A DNA stretch of 64,000 bases from Variovorax paradoxus (GTDB lineage: Bacteria > Pseudomonadota > Gammaproteobacteria > Burkholderiales > Burkholderiaceae_C), in contig CP063166.1 in assembly GCA_016806145.1 (NCBI GenBank), forward strand, positions 3,410,001 to 3,474,000, given 5' to 3'. Below, piece by piece: positions 7,706 through 16,022 of the stretch. Position 1 is the first letter of the stretch, and each line of letters begins with the position of its first letter. The notes under the pieces are model-generated. The model searched no databases and was not told where the DNA came from. It worked only from the letters and a program-made list of their open reading frames with translations. Made by a program: the position numbers and the translations under genes.

Positions 7706-9145
7706 TCAGCCCGCGTGTCCCGTCGTCCTGAGCCGCAAGCTGCTGAAGATTGCGGCGATACCGGCACAACAGCCGGCCAGCACCAGCGCCACCACCGGCC
7801 CGTGGCCGCCGTGCGGGCTCCAGAGGCTGAAGACGCCGGCCAGCACCACCGCGCCCAGGGTCTGGCCGGTGAGCCGCGCCGTGCCGAGCATGCCGCTGGC
7901 TGCACCGCTTCGGTGCGCGGGCGGCGAGGTCACGATGGTGTGGTTGTTCGGCGACTGGAACAGCCCGAAGCCCAGCCCGCACAGCGCCATGCGCCAGGCG
8001 ATGTCGGCATTGACCGGGTGCGCCGGCAGCAGCGCCAGCGAGAACAGGCCGGCGGCCATCAGCCCCAGGCCGATGCCGCCGAGCAGCCCGTCGGGATAGC
8101 GGCCGATCAGCCGGCCGGCCAGCGGCGCCATCGCCACGATCGCCAGCGGCCAGGCCGTGATCAGCAGGCCGGCCTCGAAATGGCTGCGGCCGTAGACCTC
8201 GAGCAGCAGGAACGGCAGCGCGATGTAGGCCAGCATCTGGGCACAGAAGGCCGCCACCGAGGTGCCCATGGAGAGCGCGAACACCGGGATGCGCAGCAGG
8301 TCGATCGGGAACAGCGGCACCGCGAGCGAGCGCTGCCGGCGCAGGTAGACGAAGCCCACCGCCACGCCGGCCAGCAGCGTGAGCCAGGCGCTCAGCGGCG
8401 GGCCGCCCGCCTCCACCCCGCCCTCGCGCACGCCCAGGCGGTCGACGCCGAGGAACACCAGCGAGAACATCAGCACGTTGAGCGTCACGTCGATCGGCGA
8501 GAAGCGCAGGCCCGCGGCCGGCGCCACGCGGTTGAAGGGCAGCGCCTTCATGCCGAGCGCGAAGGTGACGATGCCCAGCGGCACGTTGATGGCGAACAGC
8601 CACGGCCACGAGGCCACCGACAGGATCGCCGCCGCCACCGAGGGCCCGGCCACCGAGGAGGTGGCGACCACCAGCGAGTTGATCGCCATGCCCTTGCCGA
8701 GCTGCGAGGACGGATAGGTCAGCCGCACCAGCGCCGCGTTCACGCTCATGATGCCGGCCGCGCCCAGGCCCTGGAAGGCGCGCGCGGCGATCAAGGTGGT
8801 CAACGAGTTGGCGAAGGTCGCGGCCGCCGAGGACAGCGTGAACACCGCCATGCCCACCAGGTAGACGCGGCGGTAGCCGACCAGGTCGCCCAGCGAGGCC
8901 AGCGGCAGCAGCATCACGAGGATGGCGATCTGGTAGGCGTTGACGACCCAGATCGACTGCGAGGCGCTGGCGTTGAGTTCGCGCGCGATGCCCGGCAGCG
9001 CGAGGTTGACGATGGTGCCGTCGAGCACCGAGACGATCAGCCCGAGGATGATCACCAGCATCGACCAGCGCCGCGCGGGCTGGTCGAGGCCGTCGATGAC
9101 GCGCGCGCCGCCCTCGGTGCCCACGCTGGCCGCCACGCTGCTCAT
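7706..9145 (-). CDS. MFS exporter, DHA2 family
   Basis: A 479-residue multidrug-type exporter. Helix 1 carries VSVLDGTIVNLALPGIARELN, motif A is SLGDLVGYRRVYLVG, and AARAFQGLGAAGIMSVNAALV is the antiporter motif. The N-terminal 25 residues are hydrophilic. ATG 9145 shares a base with the stop of the preceding exporter gene (TGATG), so the two are translationally coupled. Together they follow a flavin monooxygenase gene cluster, and the pair may export or protect against the compounds handled by those enzymes. That link is inferred from position only. Confidence 0.9.
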   Translation of the reverse strand: MSSVAASVGTEGGARVIDGLDQPARRWSMLVIILGLIVSVLDGTIVNLALPGIARELNASASQSIWVVNAYQIAILVMLLPLASLGDLVGYRRVYLVGMAVFTLSSAAATFANSLTTLIAARAFQGLGAAGIMSVNAALVRLTYPSSQLGKGMAINSLVVATSSVAGPSVAAAILSVASWPWLFAINVPLGIVTFALGMKALPFNRVAPAAGLRFSPIDVTLNVLMFSLVFLGVDRLGVREGGVEAGGPPLSAWLTLLAGVAVGFVYLRRQRSLAVPLFPIDLLRIPVFALSMGTSVAAFCAQMLAYIALPFLLLEVYGRSHFEAGLLITAWPLAIVAMAPLAGRLIGRYPDGLLGGIGLGLMAAGLFSLALLPAHPVNADIAWRMALCGLGFGLFQSPNNHTIVTSPPAHRSGAASGMLGTARLTGQTLGAVVLAGVFSLWSPHGGHGPVVALVLAGCCAGIAAIFSSLRLRTTGHAG

Positions 9146-10362
9146 CAGGCCTCCTGCACCCGGCGCGCCGGTTGCGTGCCGCGGTCGCCGCCCAGCGTGA
9201 GCCAGGTCAGCAGGCCGGCGATCAGCGCGCCCGCGGCCATGCCGGTCACCATCGGCAGCGGGCCGCCGTCGGTGAAGGCGCCCACCACCGCCATCGCCAC
9301 CGCGCCGGTCAGCATCTGCAGCGTGCCCAGCAGCGCCGAGGCGGTGCCGGCGATCGCGCCGTGCATCTCGAGCGCCAGCACGCCGGTGGTCGGGATCACG
9401 AAGCCCATGAAGCCCGAGGCGATGAAGTACAGCACGATCATCACCCACAGGCTGTCGCCGCCCATGGCGTAGTAGGCGAACATGGCGACCATCGCCACGC
9501 CGCAGCCGGCCACCCCGAACTTCACCAGCCGCGCCAGGCCGAAGCGCTCGCCGAGCGCGCCGTTGAACTGCGAGGCGCCGAAGAAGGCGGCGGCGTTCAC
9601 GCCGAAGGCCACGCTGTAGAGCGCGGGCGACAGGCCGTAGTGGTCGATCATCACGAACGAGGAGTTCGCGAGGTAGGTGAAGAAGCCCGCCATCGCGAAG
9701 CTGCCGATGAACACCAGGCCGAGGTAGTGGCGGTCGCGCAGCAGCAGCCAGTAGGCCGCGAGCGCGCTGCCGATGCTGCTCTCGACGCGCTCCGAGGCCG
9801 GCCGGGTCTCGGCCAGCAAGGTGGCCATCATCGCGAGGCCGGCGACGGCCGCGATGGTGACGGCCCAGAACACGCCGCGCCAGCCGGTGACCGCGATCAC
9901 GCCGCTGCCCACCAGCGGCGCGAGGATCGGCGAGATGCTGAACACCAGCATCAGCAGCGACATCAGCCGCGCGGCATCGGTGCCGGTGTGCAGGTCGCGC
10001 ACCACCGCGCGCGGAATCGCCATGCCGGCCGCGGCGCCCAGGCCCTGGATGAAGCGCAGCGCGATCAGGGTCTGGATGTCGGTCGCCAGCGCGCAGCCCA
10101 CGCTGGCGATCGCGAACACCGCGAGGCCCGCGTACAGCGGCGGCTTGCGGCCCACCATGTCGGAGACCGGCCCGTACAGCAGCTGGCCCGCGCCCAGCGA
10201 GATGAAGAAGGCCGTGAGGCTCATCTGGACCGCGCCGATGTCGGCGCGCAGGCTCTGGCCGATCGCCGGCAGGGCCGGCAGGTACATGTCGATGGCGAAG
10301 GGACCGATGGCGGAGAGCAGGCCCAGCAGCAGGGCCATGCGGAAGAAGGGAGAGGAACGCAT
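9145..10362 (-). CDS. MFS exporter, Bcr/CflA family
   Basis: A 405-residue 12-helix proton antiporter of the Bcr/CflA drug-resistance group. The hallmark N-terminus is visible: LLSAIGPFAIDMYLPALPAIGQSL, then GPVSDMVGRKPPLYAGL (motif A) and ALRFIQGLGAAAGMAIPRAVVRDL. The frame stays open upstream, but ATG 10362 is taken because the first helix begins eight residues later, as in the family. It lies 70 bases after the monooxygenase gene and overlaps the next exporter by one base. Confidence 0.9.
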   Translation of the reverse strand: MRSSPFFRMALLLGLLSAIGPFAIDMYLPALPAIGQSLRADIGAVQMSLTAFFISLGAGQLLYGPVSDMVGRKPPLYAGLAVFAIASVGCALATDIQTLIALRFIQGLGAAAGMAIPRAVVRDLHTGTDAARLMSLLMLVFSISPILAPLVGSGVIAVTGWRGVFWAVTIAAVAGLAMMATLLAETRPASERVESSIGSALAAYWLLLRDRHYLGLVFIGSFAMAGFFTYLANSSFVMIDHYGLSPALYSVAFGVNAAAFFGASQFNGALGERFGLARLVKFGVAGCGVAMVAMFAYYAMGGDSLWVMIVLYFIASGFMGFVIPTTGVLALEMHGAIAGTASALLGTLQMLTGAVAMAVVGAFTDGGPLPMVTGMAAGALIAGLLTWLTLGGDRGTQPARRVQEA

Positions 10363-10432
10363 TGGAGCGATTGTCGCCAATGCGCCGCCCGCGCGCCGGC
10401 GGCGCGCCCAGTGTCCCCTCGCCCCGGCTCCG

Positions 10433-11764
10433 CTAATTTCCGGAAAAGAAACGGTTGACCGGCCGCGGCAGCCCGAGGTTCTCGCGCAGGGTACGACCTT
10501 CGTATTCCTGCCTGAAGATGCCACGGCGCTGCAGTTCGGGCACCACGCGGTCGACGAAGGCATCGAGCCCGCCGGGCAGCCAGGGGAACATCACGTTGAA
10601 GCCGTCGGAGCCCTCGCTCTCGAGCCATTCCTGCATCTCGTCGGCGATGGTCCGGGCCGTTCCGACGAAGGCCAGGCCGCCATAGCCGCCCAGGCGCTGC
10701 GCGAGCTGGCGCACCGTGAGGTTCTCGCGCCGGGCGAGCTCGATCACGCGCTCGCGTCCGCTCTGGCTCGCGTTGGTGGGCGGCACCTCGGGCAGCGGGC
10801 CGTCGGGGTCGAAGCTGGAGGCATCGTGGCCCAGCGCGATCGACAGCGAGGCGATCGCGCTGTCGTAGTGCACCAGGCTGTCGAGCTTGGCGCGGATCGC
10901 CTTCGCCTCGTCGACCGAGTCGGCCACGATGGTGAAGGCGCCCGGCAGGATCTTGAGGTGCCCGGGATCGCGCCCGAGCTTGCGCATGCGCGACTTGACG
11001 TCGGCATAGAAGGCGCGCGCGTTCGCCAGCGTGCCCGGTGCCGCGAAGATCAGCTCGGCCGTCTCGGCCGCGAGCTGGCGCCCGGCCTCCGAGGCGCCGG
11101 CCTGCACGATCACCGGCCAGCCCTGCACCGGCCGCGCGATATGCAGCGGCCCGCGCACCGACAGGTGCTCGCCCTTGTGGCCCAGCACGTGCAGCTTGGC
11201 CGGATCGAAGAAGCGGCCGCTGTCGACGTCGCGCACGAAGGCGTCGTCGGCCCAGCTGTCCCACAGGCCGGTCACCACGTCGTAGAACTCGCGCGCCCGG
11301 TCGTAGCGCGCGTCGTGTTCCATGTGGTCCTCGCGGCCGAAGTTCAGCGCCGCGTCGGGGTTCGAGGTGGTCACGATGTTCCAGCCCGCGCGGCCGCCGC
11401 TCAGGTGGTCGAGCGAGGCGAAGCGACGCGCGATGTGGAACGGCTCGTCGAAGGTGGTCGAGGCGGTGGCGATCAGCCCCAGGTGCTGCGTGTGCTGCGC
11501 CAGCGCCGACAGCAGGGTGAAGGGCTCGAACGAGGTGGCCGTGTGGCTGCGCTGCAAGGCCTCGATCGGCATGTTGAGCAGCGCGAGGTGGTCGGCCATG
11601 AAGAAGGCGTCGAAGCGCCCGCGCTCCAGCGTCTGCGCGAGCTGCTTGAGCCGCTCGAAGTTGAAGTTGGCGTCGGGCCAGGCGCCCGGATAGCGCCAGG
11701 CGCCGGTATGGATGCTGACCGGGCGCATGAAGGCGCCCAGGCGCAGCTGCTTGCGCGCGCTCAC
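10433..11764 (-). CDS. FMN-dependent monooxygenase, NtaA/SnaA/DszA family
   Basis: A 443-residue luciferase-like TIM-barrel enzyme, the oxygenase half of two-component systems that use FMNH2 from a separate reductase to oxidise amines, sulfur compounds or lactams. The family N-terminus RKQLRLGAFMRPVSIHTGAWR is clear, with FDAFFMADHL near residue 55 and HLSGGRAGWNIVTTSNPDAALNFG (FMN phosphate loop) near 130. NVMFPWLPGGLDAFVDRVVPELQRRG closes the barrel. The start is GTG 11764, which overlaps the previous stop as GTGA and restores the conserved N-terminus; the internal ATG 12 codons later would lose it. No flavin reductase gene is near. The substrate is unknown. Confidence 0.88.
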   Translation of the reverse strand: MSARKQLRLGAFMRPVSIHTGAWRYPGAWPDANFNFERLKQLAQTLERGRFDAFFMADHLALLNMPIEALQRSHTATSFEPFTLLSALAQHTQHLGLIATASTTFDEPFHIARRFASLDHLSGGRAGWNIVTTSNPDAALNFGREDHMEHDARYDRAREFYDVVTGLWDSWADDAFVRDVDSGRFFDPAKLHVLGHKGEHLSVRGPLHIARPVQGWPVIVQAGASEAGRQLAAETAELIFAAPGTLANARAFYADVKSRMRKLGRDPGHLKILPGAFTIVADSVDEAKAIRAKLDSLVHYDSAIASLSIALGHDASSFDPDGPLPEVPPTNASQSGRERVIELARRENLTVRQLAQRLGGYGGLAFVGTARTIADEMQEWLESEGSDGFNVMFPWLPGGLDAFVDRVVPELQRRGIFRQEYEGRTLRENLGLPRPVNRFFSGN

Positions 11765-12630
11765 GGCTTGTCCCAGAACACCAGCGCGCGCAGCTCGATG
11801 CTGCGGCGTGGCGGCGCCTCGGGCGAGCCGGTCGGGTCCTCGAAGGCCGTGTGGGCCGTGAGCCGCGCCGTGCCGTCCTCGCGCGAATCGAAGATCTTCA
11901 GCAGCAGCGCCTCGTCGGGCCGCAGCCGCGGGAACCAGTACCAGCGGTGCTTCGGGTTCCAGGTGAAGGAATAGGTCTCGCCCACCTTGTCGGGGTAGAT
12001 CAGGTCGCTGGGCACCAGGTCCGAGGGATCGATGGAGCGCGCATCGCACAGCGCGAGCGGCAGCCGCTCCACCGTGGCCAGCGGCCGCCACAGGTTGACG
12101 ATCGCGAAGCGCTTCGCGAGCCGCTCGGCCGCTTCGTCGGGCGGCAGGTGGTCGGTGACGCGGCGCCGCGCCGAGGCCGGCGTCTGGTCGTCGTGCACGC
12201 GGCGCACCGGCTCGCGCAGTTCCGAAGTGCGGCGCGAGCCCTGGGCGCTGTCGCGCAGCGTGTGGTCGAACACCACGATCTTCTCGGCCCCGGTCACGTC
12301 GCGCAGCAGCGCTTCCGACTCGCGGTAGTAGATGTCGCGGATGGTCGCGTCCTGCGAGAAGTCGGCCAGCACGCTGCGGTGCGCGATCTGGGTGAAGCCG
12401 CTGCGGTCGAGCGAGAGCTCGCGCAGCGCCACCAGCGGGCGGCCGTCGCGGATGGCCACGCGCCGCGCCTCGAGCTCGCCCGTGACCCAGGGCGTGCCCG
12501 GCGGCGGCTCGAAGGTGTAGCTCGCGGGCCGGCCCTGGCCCGGCTTCAGGTAGTTGAGCTCGGCCTCGACCGACGGCAGGGTGGCGATGAGCGGATGCTC
12601 GTGCGGACTGAATGGCGATGCGGAACTCAT
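11761..12630 (-). CDS. CmcJ/NvfI-family putative Fe(II)/2-oxoglutarate-type oxidoreductase
   Basis: A 289-residue protein of the family that groups cephamycin CmcJ, fungal NvfI/AsaB and GA4 desaturase. Diagnostic stretches are RFAIVNLWRPL (174-184), PLALCDARSID (191-201), SDLIYPDKVGETYSF (208-222), HRWYWFPRLRPDEALLLKIFDS (from 228) and AHTAFEDP (259-266). The possible metal ligands are H146 and D147 or D148 in RVHDDQTP, with H260. RSIELR (276-281) could bind 2-oxoglutarate. GAGGAG lies just before ATG 12630. It sits between an SDR and the monooxygenase, 17 bases after the former and overlapping the latter. Family members oxidise specialised metabolites. The reaction here is unknown. Confidence 0.82.
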   Translation of the reverse strand: MSSASPFSPHEHPLIATLPSVEAELNYLKPGQGRPASYTFEPPPGTPWVTGELEARRVAIRDGRPLVALRELSLDRSGFTQIAHRSVLADFSQDATIRDIYYRESEALLRDVTGAEKIVVFDHTLRDSAQGSRRTSELREPVRRVHDDQTPASARRRVTDHLPPDEAAERLAKRFAIVNLWRPLATVERLPLALCDARSIDPSDLVPSDLIYPDKVGETYSFTWNPKHRWYWFPRLRPDEALLLKIFDSREDGTARLTAHTAFEDPTGSPEAPPRRSIELRALVFWDKP

Positions 12631-12647
12631 GCGCTCCTCGTTCTGAA

Positions 12648-13457
12648 TCAGAAGGGTTCCTTGAACGGCCGCAGGTCGAGTTCCTGCGTCCAGGCGCTGC
12701 GATGCTGGGCATGCAGCTGCCAGTAGCTCTCGGCGATGGCATCGAGCTGCAGCAGCCCGTCCTCGCCGGCCTGCGCCGCGCGCTGCGGCGAGCCGCTGCG
12801 CAGCCGCTCGCCGTCGATGCCGCCGTCGATCACGACATGGGCGACATGGATGCCCTGCGGCCCGAACTCGCGCGCCAGGCTCTGGCTCAGCGAACGCAGC
12901 CCGGCCTTGGCGGCCGCGAAGGCCGCGAACGGCGGCTTGCCGCGCAGCGCGGCGGTGGCGCCGGTGAACAGCAGGCTGCCGCGCCCCGCGGGCACCGCGC
13001 CGTCGAAGGGATTGGCCAGCAGGCCGCGCAGCGCTTCGCGCGCGAACACGAAGCCGCCGAGCGTGCTGGTGCGCCAGGCCTGGGTGAACTGCTCGACCGA
13101 GATCTCGAGCGTGGGCGCGCGCGCCGCGCTGGAGGCATTGAACACCGCCACCGACAACGGCCCGAGCGCGCGCACGCGCTGGCCGACGCCGTGCACCTCG
13201 GCCTCGCTCGCCACGTCGGCCGCGAAGGCATGGGCCGTGCCGCCCGCGGCCGCGATCTCGGCGGCCACGGCCTCGAGCTGCTGCGGCGTGCGGCCGGTCA
13301 GCGCGACGACCAGGCCCTCCTGCGCGAAGCGCCGCGCGAGCGCGGCACCGAGGCCCGCGCTCGCGCCGACGCCCGCGATCCAGGCGACGGAGGGACCCCG
13401 GGAGGCGGTGGGTTCGGTGGGGGAGGAAGACGGGGAGGAAGCGGCGTTCGTGGACAT
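12648..13457 (-). CDS. Atypical short-chain dehydrogenase/reductase lacking the catalytic Ser and Tyr
   Basis: A 269-residue Rossmann-fold protein. A serine/proline-rich head of about 22 residues precedes the nucleotide-binding turn GVGASAGLGAALARRF (29-44) and the DVASE site. At the usual active site, the Tyr of YxxxK is F180 (F180-AAA-K184), and the Ser 13 residues earlier is A167. The lysine is kept, and GIHVAHVVIDGGID follows as in related SDRs of this unusual subgroup. It may therefore have lost standard dehydrogenase chemistry or use another mechanism. It is the first gene of the minus-strand cluster with the CmcJ-like enzyme and the monooxygenase, divergent from an uptake permease. Confidence 0.85.
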   Translation of the reverse strand: MSTNAASSPSSSPTEPTASRGPSVAWIAGVGASAGLGAALARRFAQEGLVVALTGRTPQQLEAVAAEIAAAGGTAHAFAADVASEAEVHGVGQRVRALGPLSVAVFNASSAARAPTLEISVEQFTQAWRTSTLGGFVFAREALRGLLANPFDGAVPAGRGSLLFTGATAALRGKPPFAAFAAAKAGLRSLSQSLAREFGPQGIHVAHVVIDGGIDGERLRSGSPQRAAQAGEDGLLQLDAIAESYWQLHAQHRSAWTQELDLRPFKEPF

Positions 13458-13739
13458 CGGGACGGCTCGGCAAAGCGTGGATCGTCACGAAGGCTATACC
13501 CGCGCCCCGGGGGCCGGAACGATGGAAAAGCGATAACCATTTGCGCGAACCGGTCGAGTCCCGGGCCCGATGCAGGCCAGCCGCGGAAGGTGCACAAGCA
13601 CCCTGCCCCGTGCTTTCCCGCCTCGGTCATTTCCGTGTCAGGAATGCCGGGCCCAGCGGCCTAACATGGTCCGGCGGCCGGCGACGGCCGCGGCTTTCCT
13701 CAACGCCTCCCATATCACACACACAACAGGAGACAACAC

Positions 13740-15038
13740 GTGAATCCGATCGAGCAGAGAACCATCTCGAAGATGAGCTGGCGGCTGTTGCCGCTGCTCA
13801 TGGTCAGCTACTTCATCGCCTACCTCGACCGCGTGAACCTCGGCTTCGCCGGCGCCGCCATGTCGAAGGACCTGGGCTTCAGCGCGGCCGTGTTCGGCAG
13901 CGCGGCCGGCATCTTCTTCATCGCCTACTTCCTGTTCGAGGTGCCGAGCAACATGGCGCTCGAGCGCTTCGGCGCGCGCCGCTGGATCGCGCGGATCATG
14001 TTCAGCTGGGGCATCCTGTCGGCGGCCCAGGCCTGGGTCGGCGGCTCGACCAGCTTCAACGTCGTGCGCTTCCTGCTCGGCATCGCCGAGGCCGGCTTCT
14101 TCCCGGGCGTCATCTTCTACATCACGCTGTGGTTCCCCTCGGCCTACCGCGCGCGCATCGTCGGCTGGTTCATGTTCGCGATCCCGATCTCCACCGTGAT
14201 CGGCTCGCCGATCTCGGGCTTCATCCTCAACATGGACGGGATGGGCGGCATGCACGGCTGGCAATGGCTGTTCATCCTCGAGGCGATCCCCTCGCTGATC
14301 CTGACCTTCTTCGTGCTGTTCTACCTGCCCGACGGTCCGAAGGACGCGAAGTGGCTCACGAACGAGGAGCGCACCTGGCTGCAGGGCACGCTCGACGCCG
14401 AGCGGCGCAACCGCGAGTCGATCAACCAGATCTCGTGGAGGCAGTCGCTCTTGAACCCGCGCGTGATCGGCCTGGGCTTCGTCTACATGGGCATCACGGT
14501 GCCGCTGTACGGCCTGAGCTTCTTCCTGCCGCAGATCATCAAGGGCTTCGGCGGGCTGGGCAACGTGGAGATCGGCTTCATCAACGCCTTCCCCTACCTG
14601 GTGGGCGCGATCGCGATGCTGTTCTGGACCCGCGCCTCCGACGCGCGCAAGGAGCGCAAGTGGTTCCTGCTGATCCCGCTGGCCTGCATCTTCGTCGGCC
14701 TGGTGCTGGCGGCCGAGACCAGCGCGCCGGTGCCGAAGATGGCGGCCGTGACGCTCGCGGCCTTCGGCATCTTCAGCGCCCTGCCCACCTTCTGGACCCT
14801 GCCCACCGCGATCCTCAGCGGCACCGCCGCGGCCGCGGGCATCGCCTGGATCAACTCGATCGGCAACCTCGGCGGCTACATCGGCCCGACCATCTTCGGC
14901 ACGCTCAAGGACCGCATGGGCAACGACATCTACGCGGTGATCTTCCTCGCGCTGCTGGCGGCCGTGGCCTTCGTGCTGGTGCTGATCATCGGCCACGACG
15001 CGCGCACCGAGCAGGCCGCGGCGCCCGGCCGCGCCTGA
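13740..15038 (+). CDS. MFS uptake permease, anion:cation symporter (ACS) family
   Basis: A 432-residue symporter of the group that imports phthalate, tartrate, glucarate and other organic anions. Signatures are SYFIAYLDRVNLGFAGAAM in helix 1, GIFFIAYFLFEVPSNMALERFGARRW (motif A region) and RFLLGIAEAGFFPGVIFYITLWFP. INSIGNLGGYIGPTIFG occurs near the C-terminus. The start is GTG 13740, supported by CAGGAGA 7 bases upstream. The 282-base gap 13458-13739 separates it from the divergent SDR cluster and probably holds both promoters; no clear operator was found there. It may bring in the substrate for the divergent oxidative genes, which is inferred. Confidence 0.92.
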   Translation: MNPIEQRTISKMSWRLLPLLMVSYFIAYLDRVNLGFAGAAMSKDLGFSAAVFGSAAGIFFIAYFLFEVPSNMALERFGARRWIARIMFSWGILSAAQAWVGGSTSFNVVRFLLGIAEAGFFPGVIFYITLWFPSAYRARIVGWFMFAIPISTVIGSPISGFILNMDGMGGMHGWQWLFILEAIPSLILTFFVLFYLPDGPKDAKWLTNEERTWLQGTLDAERRNRESINQISWRQSLLNPRVIGLGFVYMGITVPLYGLSFFLPQIIKGFGGLGNVEIGFINAFPYLVGAIAMLFWTRASDARKERKWFLLIPLACIFVGLVLAAETSAPVPKMAAVTLAAFGIFSALPTFWTLPTAILSGTAAAAGIAWINSIGNLGGYIGPTIFGTLKDRMGNDIYAVIFLALLAAVAFVLVLIIGHDARTEQAAAPGRA

Positions 15039-15049
15039 GCGCGCTCAGG
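15034..15049. terminator. Perfect 16-base palindrome spanning both convergent stop codons
   Basis: CCTGAGCGCGCTCAGG reads the same on both strands and contains the TGA of the ACS permease (15036-15038) and the TGA of the facing small gene (15045-15047). It could act as a short bidirectional stem, but it lacks a T-run, so a terminator role is tentative. Confidence 0.35.
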
Positions 15050-15284
15050 GTCCGGCGCGCACCGCCGCGCCGGCCAGGGTCGCCGCCCCCGCGGCCTTGG
15101 CCGCCTCGAGCTCGCGCCAGGCCTCCCAGCACGCCTTCGAGCAGCAGGGCCACCAGCCCAGCGGCCCGACCACCGCCACCTCGCCGCAGCCGTTGCCGCA
15201 CCAGCGCAGCACGAAGGACCTGGAACGGCGGCGCGGCGCGGCGGGCGGCTGCAGGGATTGGAACGGGGACGTAGCGGGGTGCAT
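15045..15284 (-). CDS. Small cysteine-rich hypothetical protein
   Basis: A 79-residue protein from ATG 15284. It has a basic, proline-rich N-terminus, then a cysteine cluster FVLRWCGNGCGEVAVVGPLG followed by WWPCCSKACWEAW, then an alanine-rich tail. The C-x3-C and CC-x3-C spacing could bind a metal ion such as zinc. The frame is open upstream to a TTG at 15368, but that stretch is not conserved-looking. It is convergent with the ACS permease. I do not recognise a family. The high GC content makes chance open frames common, so this call is tentative. Confidence 0.45.
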   Translation of the reverse strand: MHPATSPFQSLQPPAAPRRRSRSFVLRWCGNGCGEVAVVGPLGWWPCCSKACWEAWRELEAAKAAGAATLAGAAVRAGP

Positions 15285-15398
15285 GGCGGGCGGGGCTTTC
15301 TTCGCTGTCTTCGAGGATCGGAACGGGACCGACCTCCTGAAGACGAACGACGGGCCCCGAACCCTCAATCTCCGGCGAAATATTTTTTGCCGCGCCTT

Positions 15399-16022
15399 TC
15401 AGTACAGCGTGGCCTTCTGCCGCGCCGGCAGCTCGCGGTCGTAGCTCGCGCCGTCGAAGGCGGCATCGGTCAGCGCCGACAGGATCGCGCCGGGCGTGGG
15501 CACGTCGGGCCGCGCCTCGTCGGGCCGCGGCGCCCACAGCCGCGAACGCTGGATCGCACGCGCACACTGGAAGAACACGGTGTCCACGGCGATCTCGATC
15601 ACGCACTGCGGCGCCTTGCCCTCCACCGCGAAGCGCGCGAGCAGCGCGGGATCGGCCGTGATCCGCGCGCGGCCGTTGACGCGCAGGGTCTCGCCCACGC
15701 CCGGGATCAGGAACAGCAGCGCCACGCGCGGATCGGCCACGATGTTGCGCAGGCTGTCGATGCGGTTGTTGCCGCGGCGCTCGGGCATCCACAGCGTCTT
15801 CTCGTCCTTCACCGCCACGAAGCCCGGCGGGTCGCCGCGCGGCGAGGCATCGAGGCCGTCCGGCCCGAGGGTGGCGAGCACGGCGAACGGCGAGGCCTCG
15901 ATCAGCGCCCGGTAGGACGGATGCAGCCAGTCGATCTCCTTCTTGAGCGAGGCTTCGCCGGGCTGGCCGAACAGGGCCTGGAGCTGGGCCAGGGTCTGGA
16001 TCGCGTGCGGGTCGTGGGTCAT
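15399..16022 (-). CDS. Pyridoxamine 5'-phosphate oxidase-family flavoprotein
   Basis: A 207-residue split-barrel FMN or heme/F420-type protein of the MSMEG_1061 type rather than true PdxH. Visible elements are DWLHPSYRALIEASPFAVLATLGPDGLDASPRGD (strands 1-2), RRGNNRIDSLRNIVADPRVALLFLIPG (cofactor phosphate region), TLRVNGRARIT and FFQCARAIQRSRLW. ATG 16022 overlaps the stop of the upstream MFS gene as ATGA, so both are made together. It probably reduces or protects against small toxic molecules. The exact substrate is unknown. Confidence 0.85.
   Translation of the reverse strand: MTHDPHAIQTLAQLQALFGQPGEASLKKEIDWLHPSYRALIEASPFAVLATLGPDGLDASPRGDPPGFVAVKDEKTLWMPERRGNNRIDSLRNIVADPRVALLFLIPGVGETLRVNGRARITADPALLARFAVEGKAPQCVIEIAVDTVFFQCARAIQRSRLWAPRPDEARPDVPTPGAILSALTDAAFDGASYDRELPARQKATLY

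Noticed and set aside
10433..11764. ATG 12 codons downstream as the monooxygenase start
   Set aside because: It would discard RKQLRLGAF, part of the conserved N-terminus. GTG 11764 with GTGA coupling fits better.
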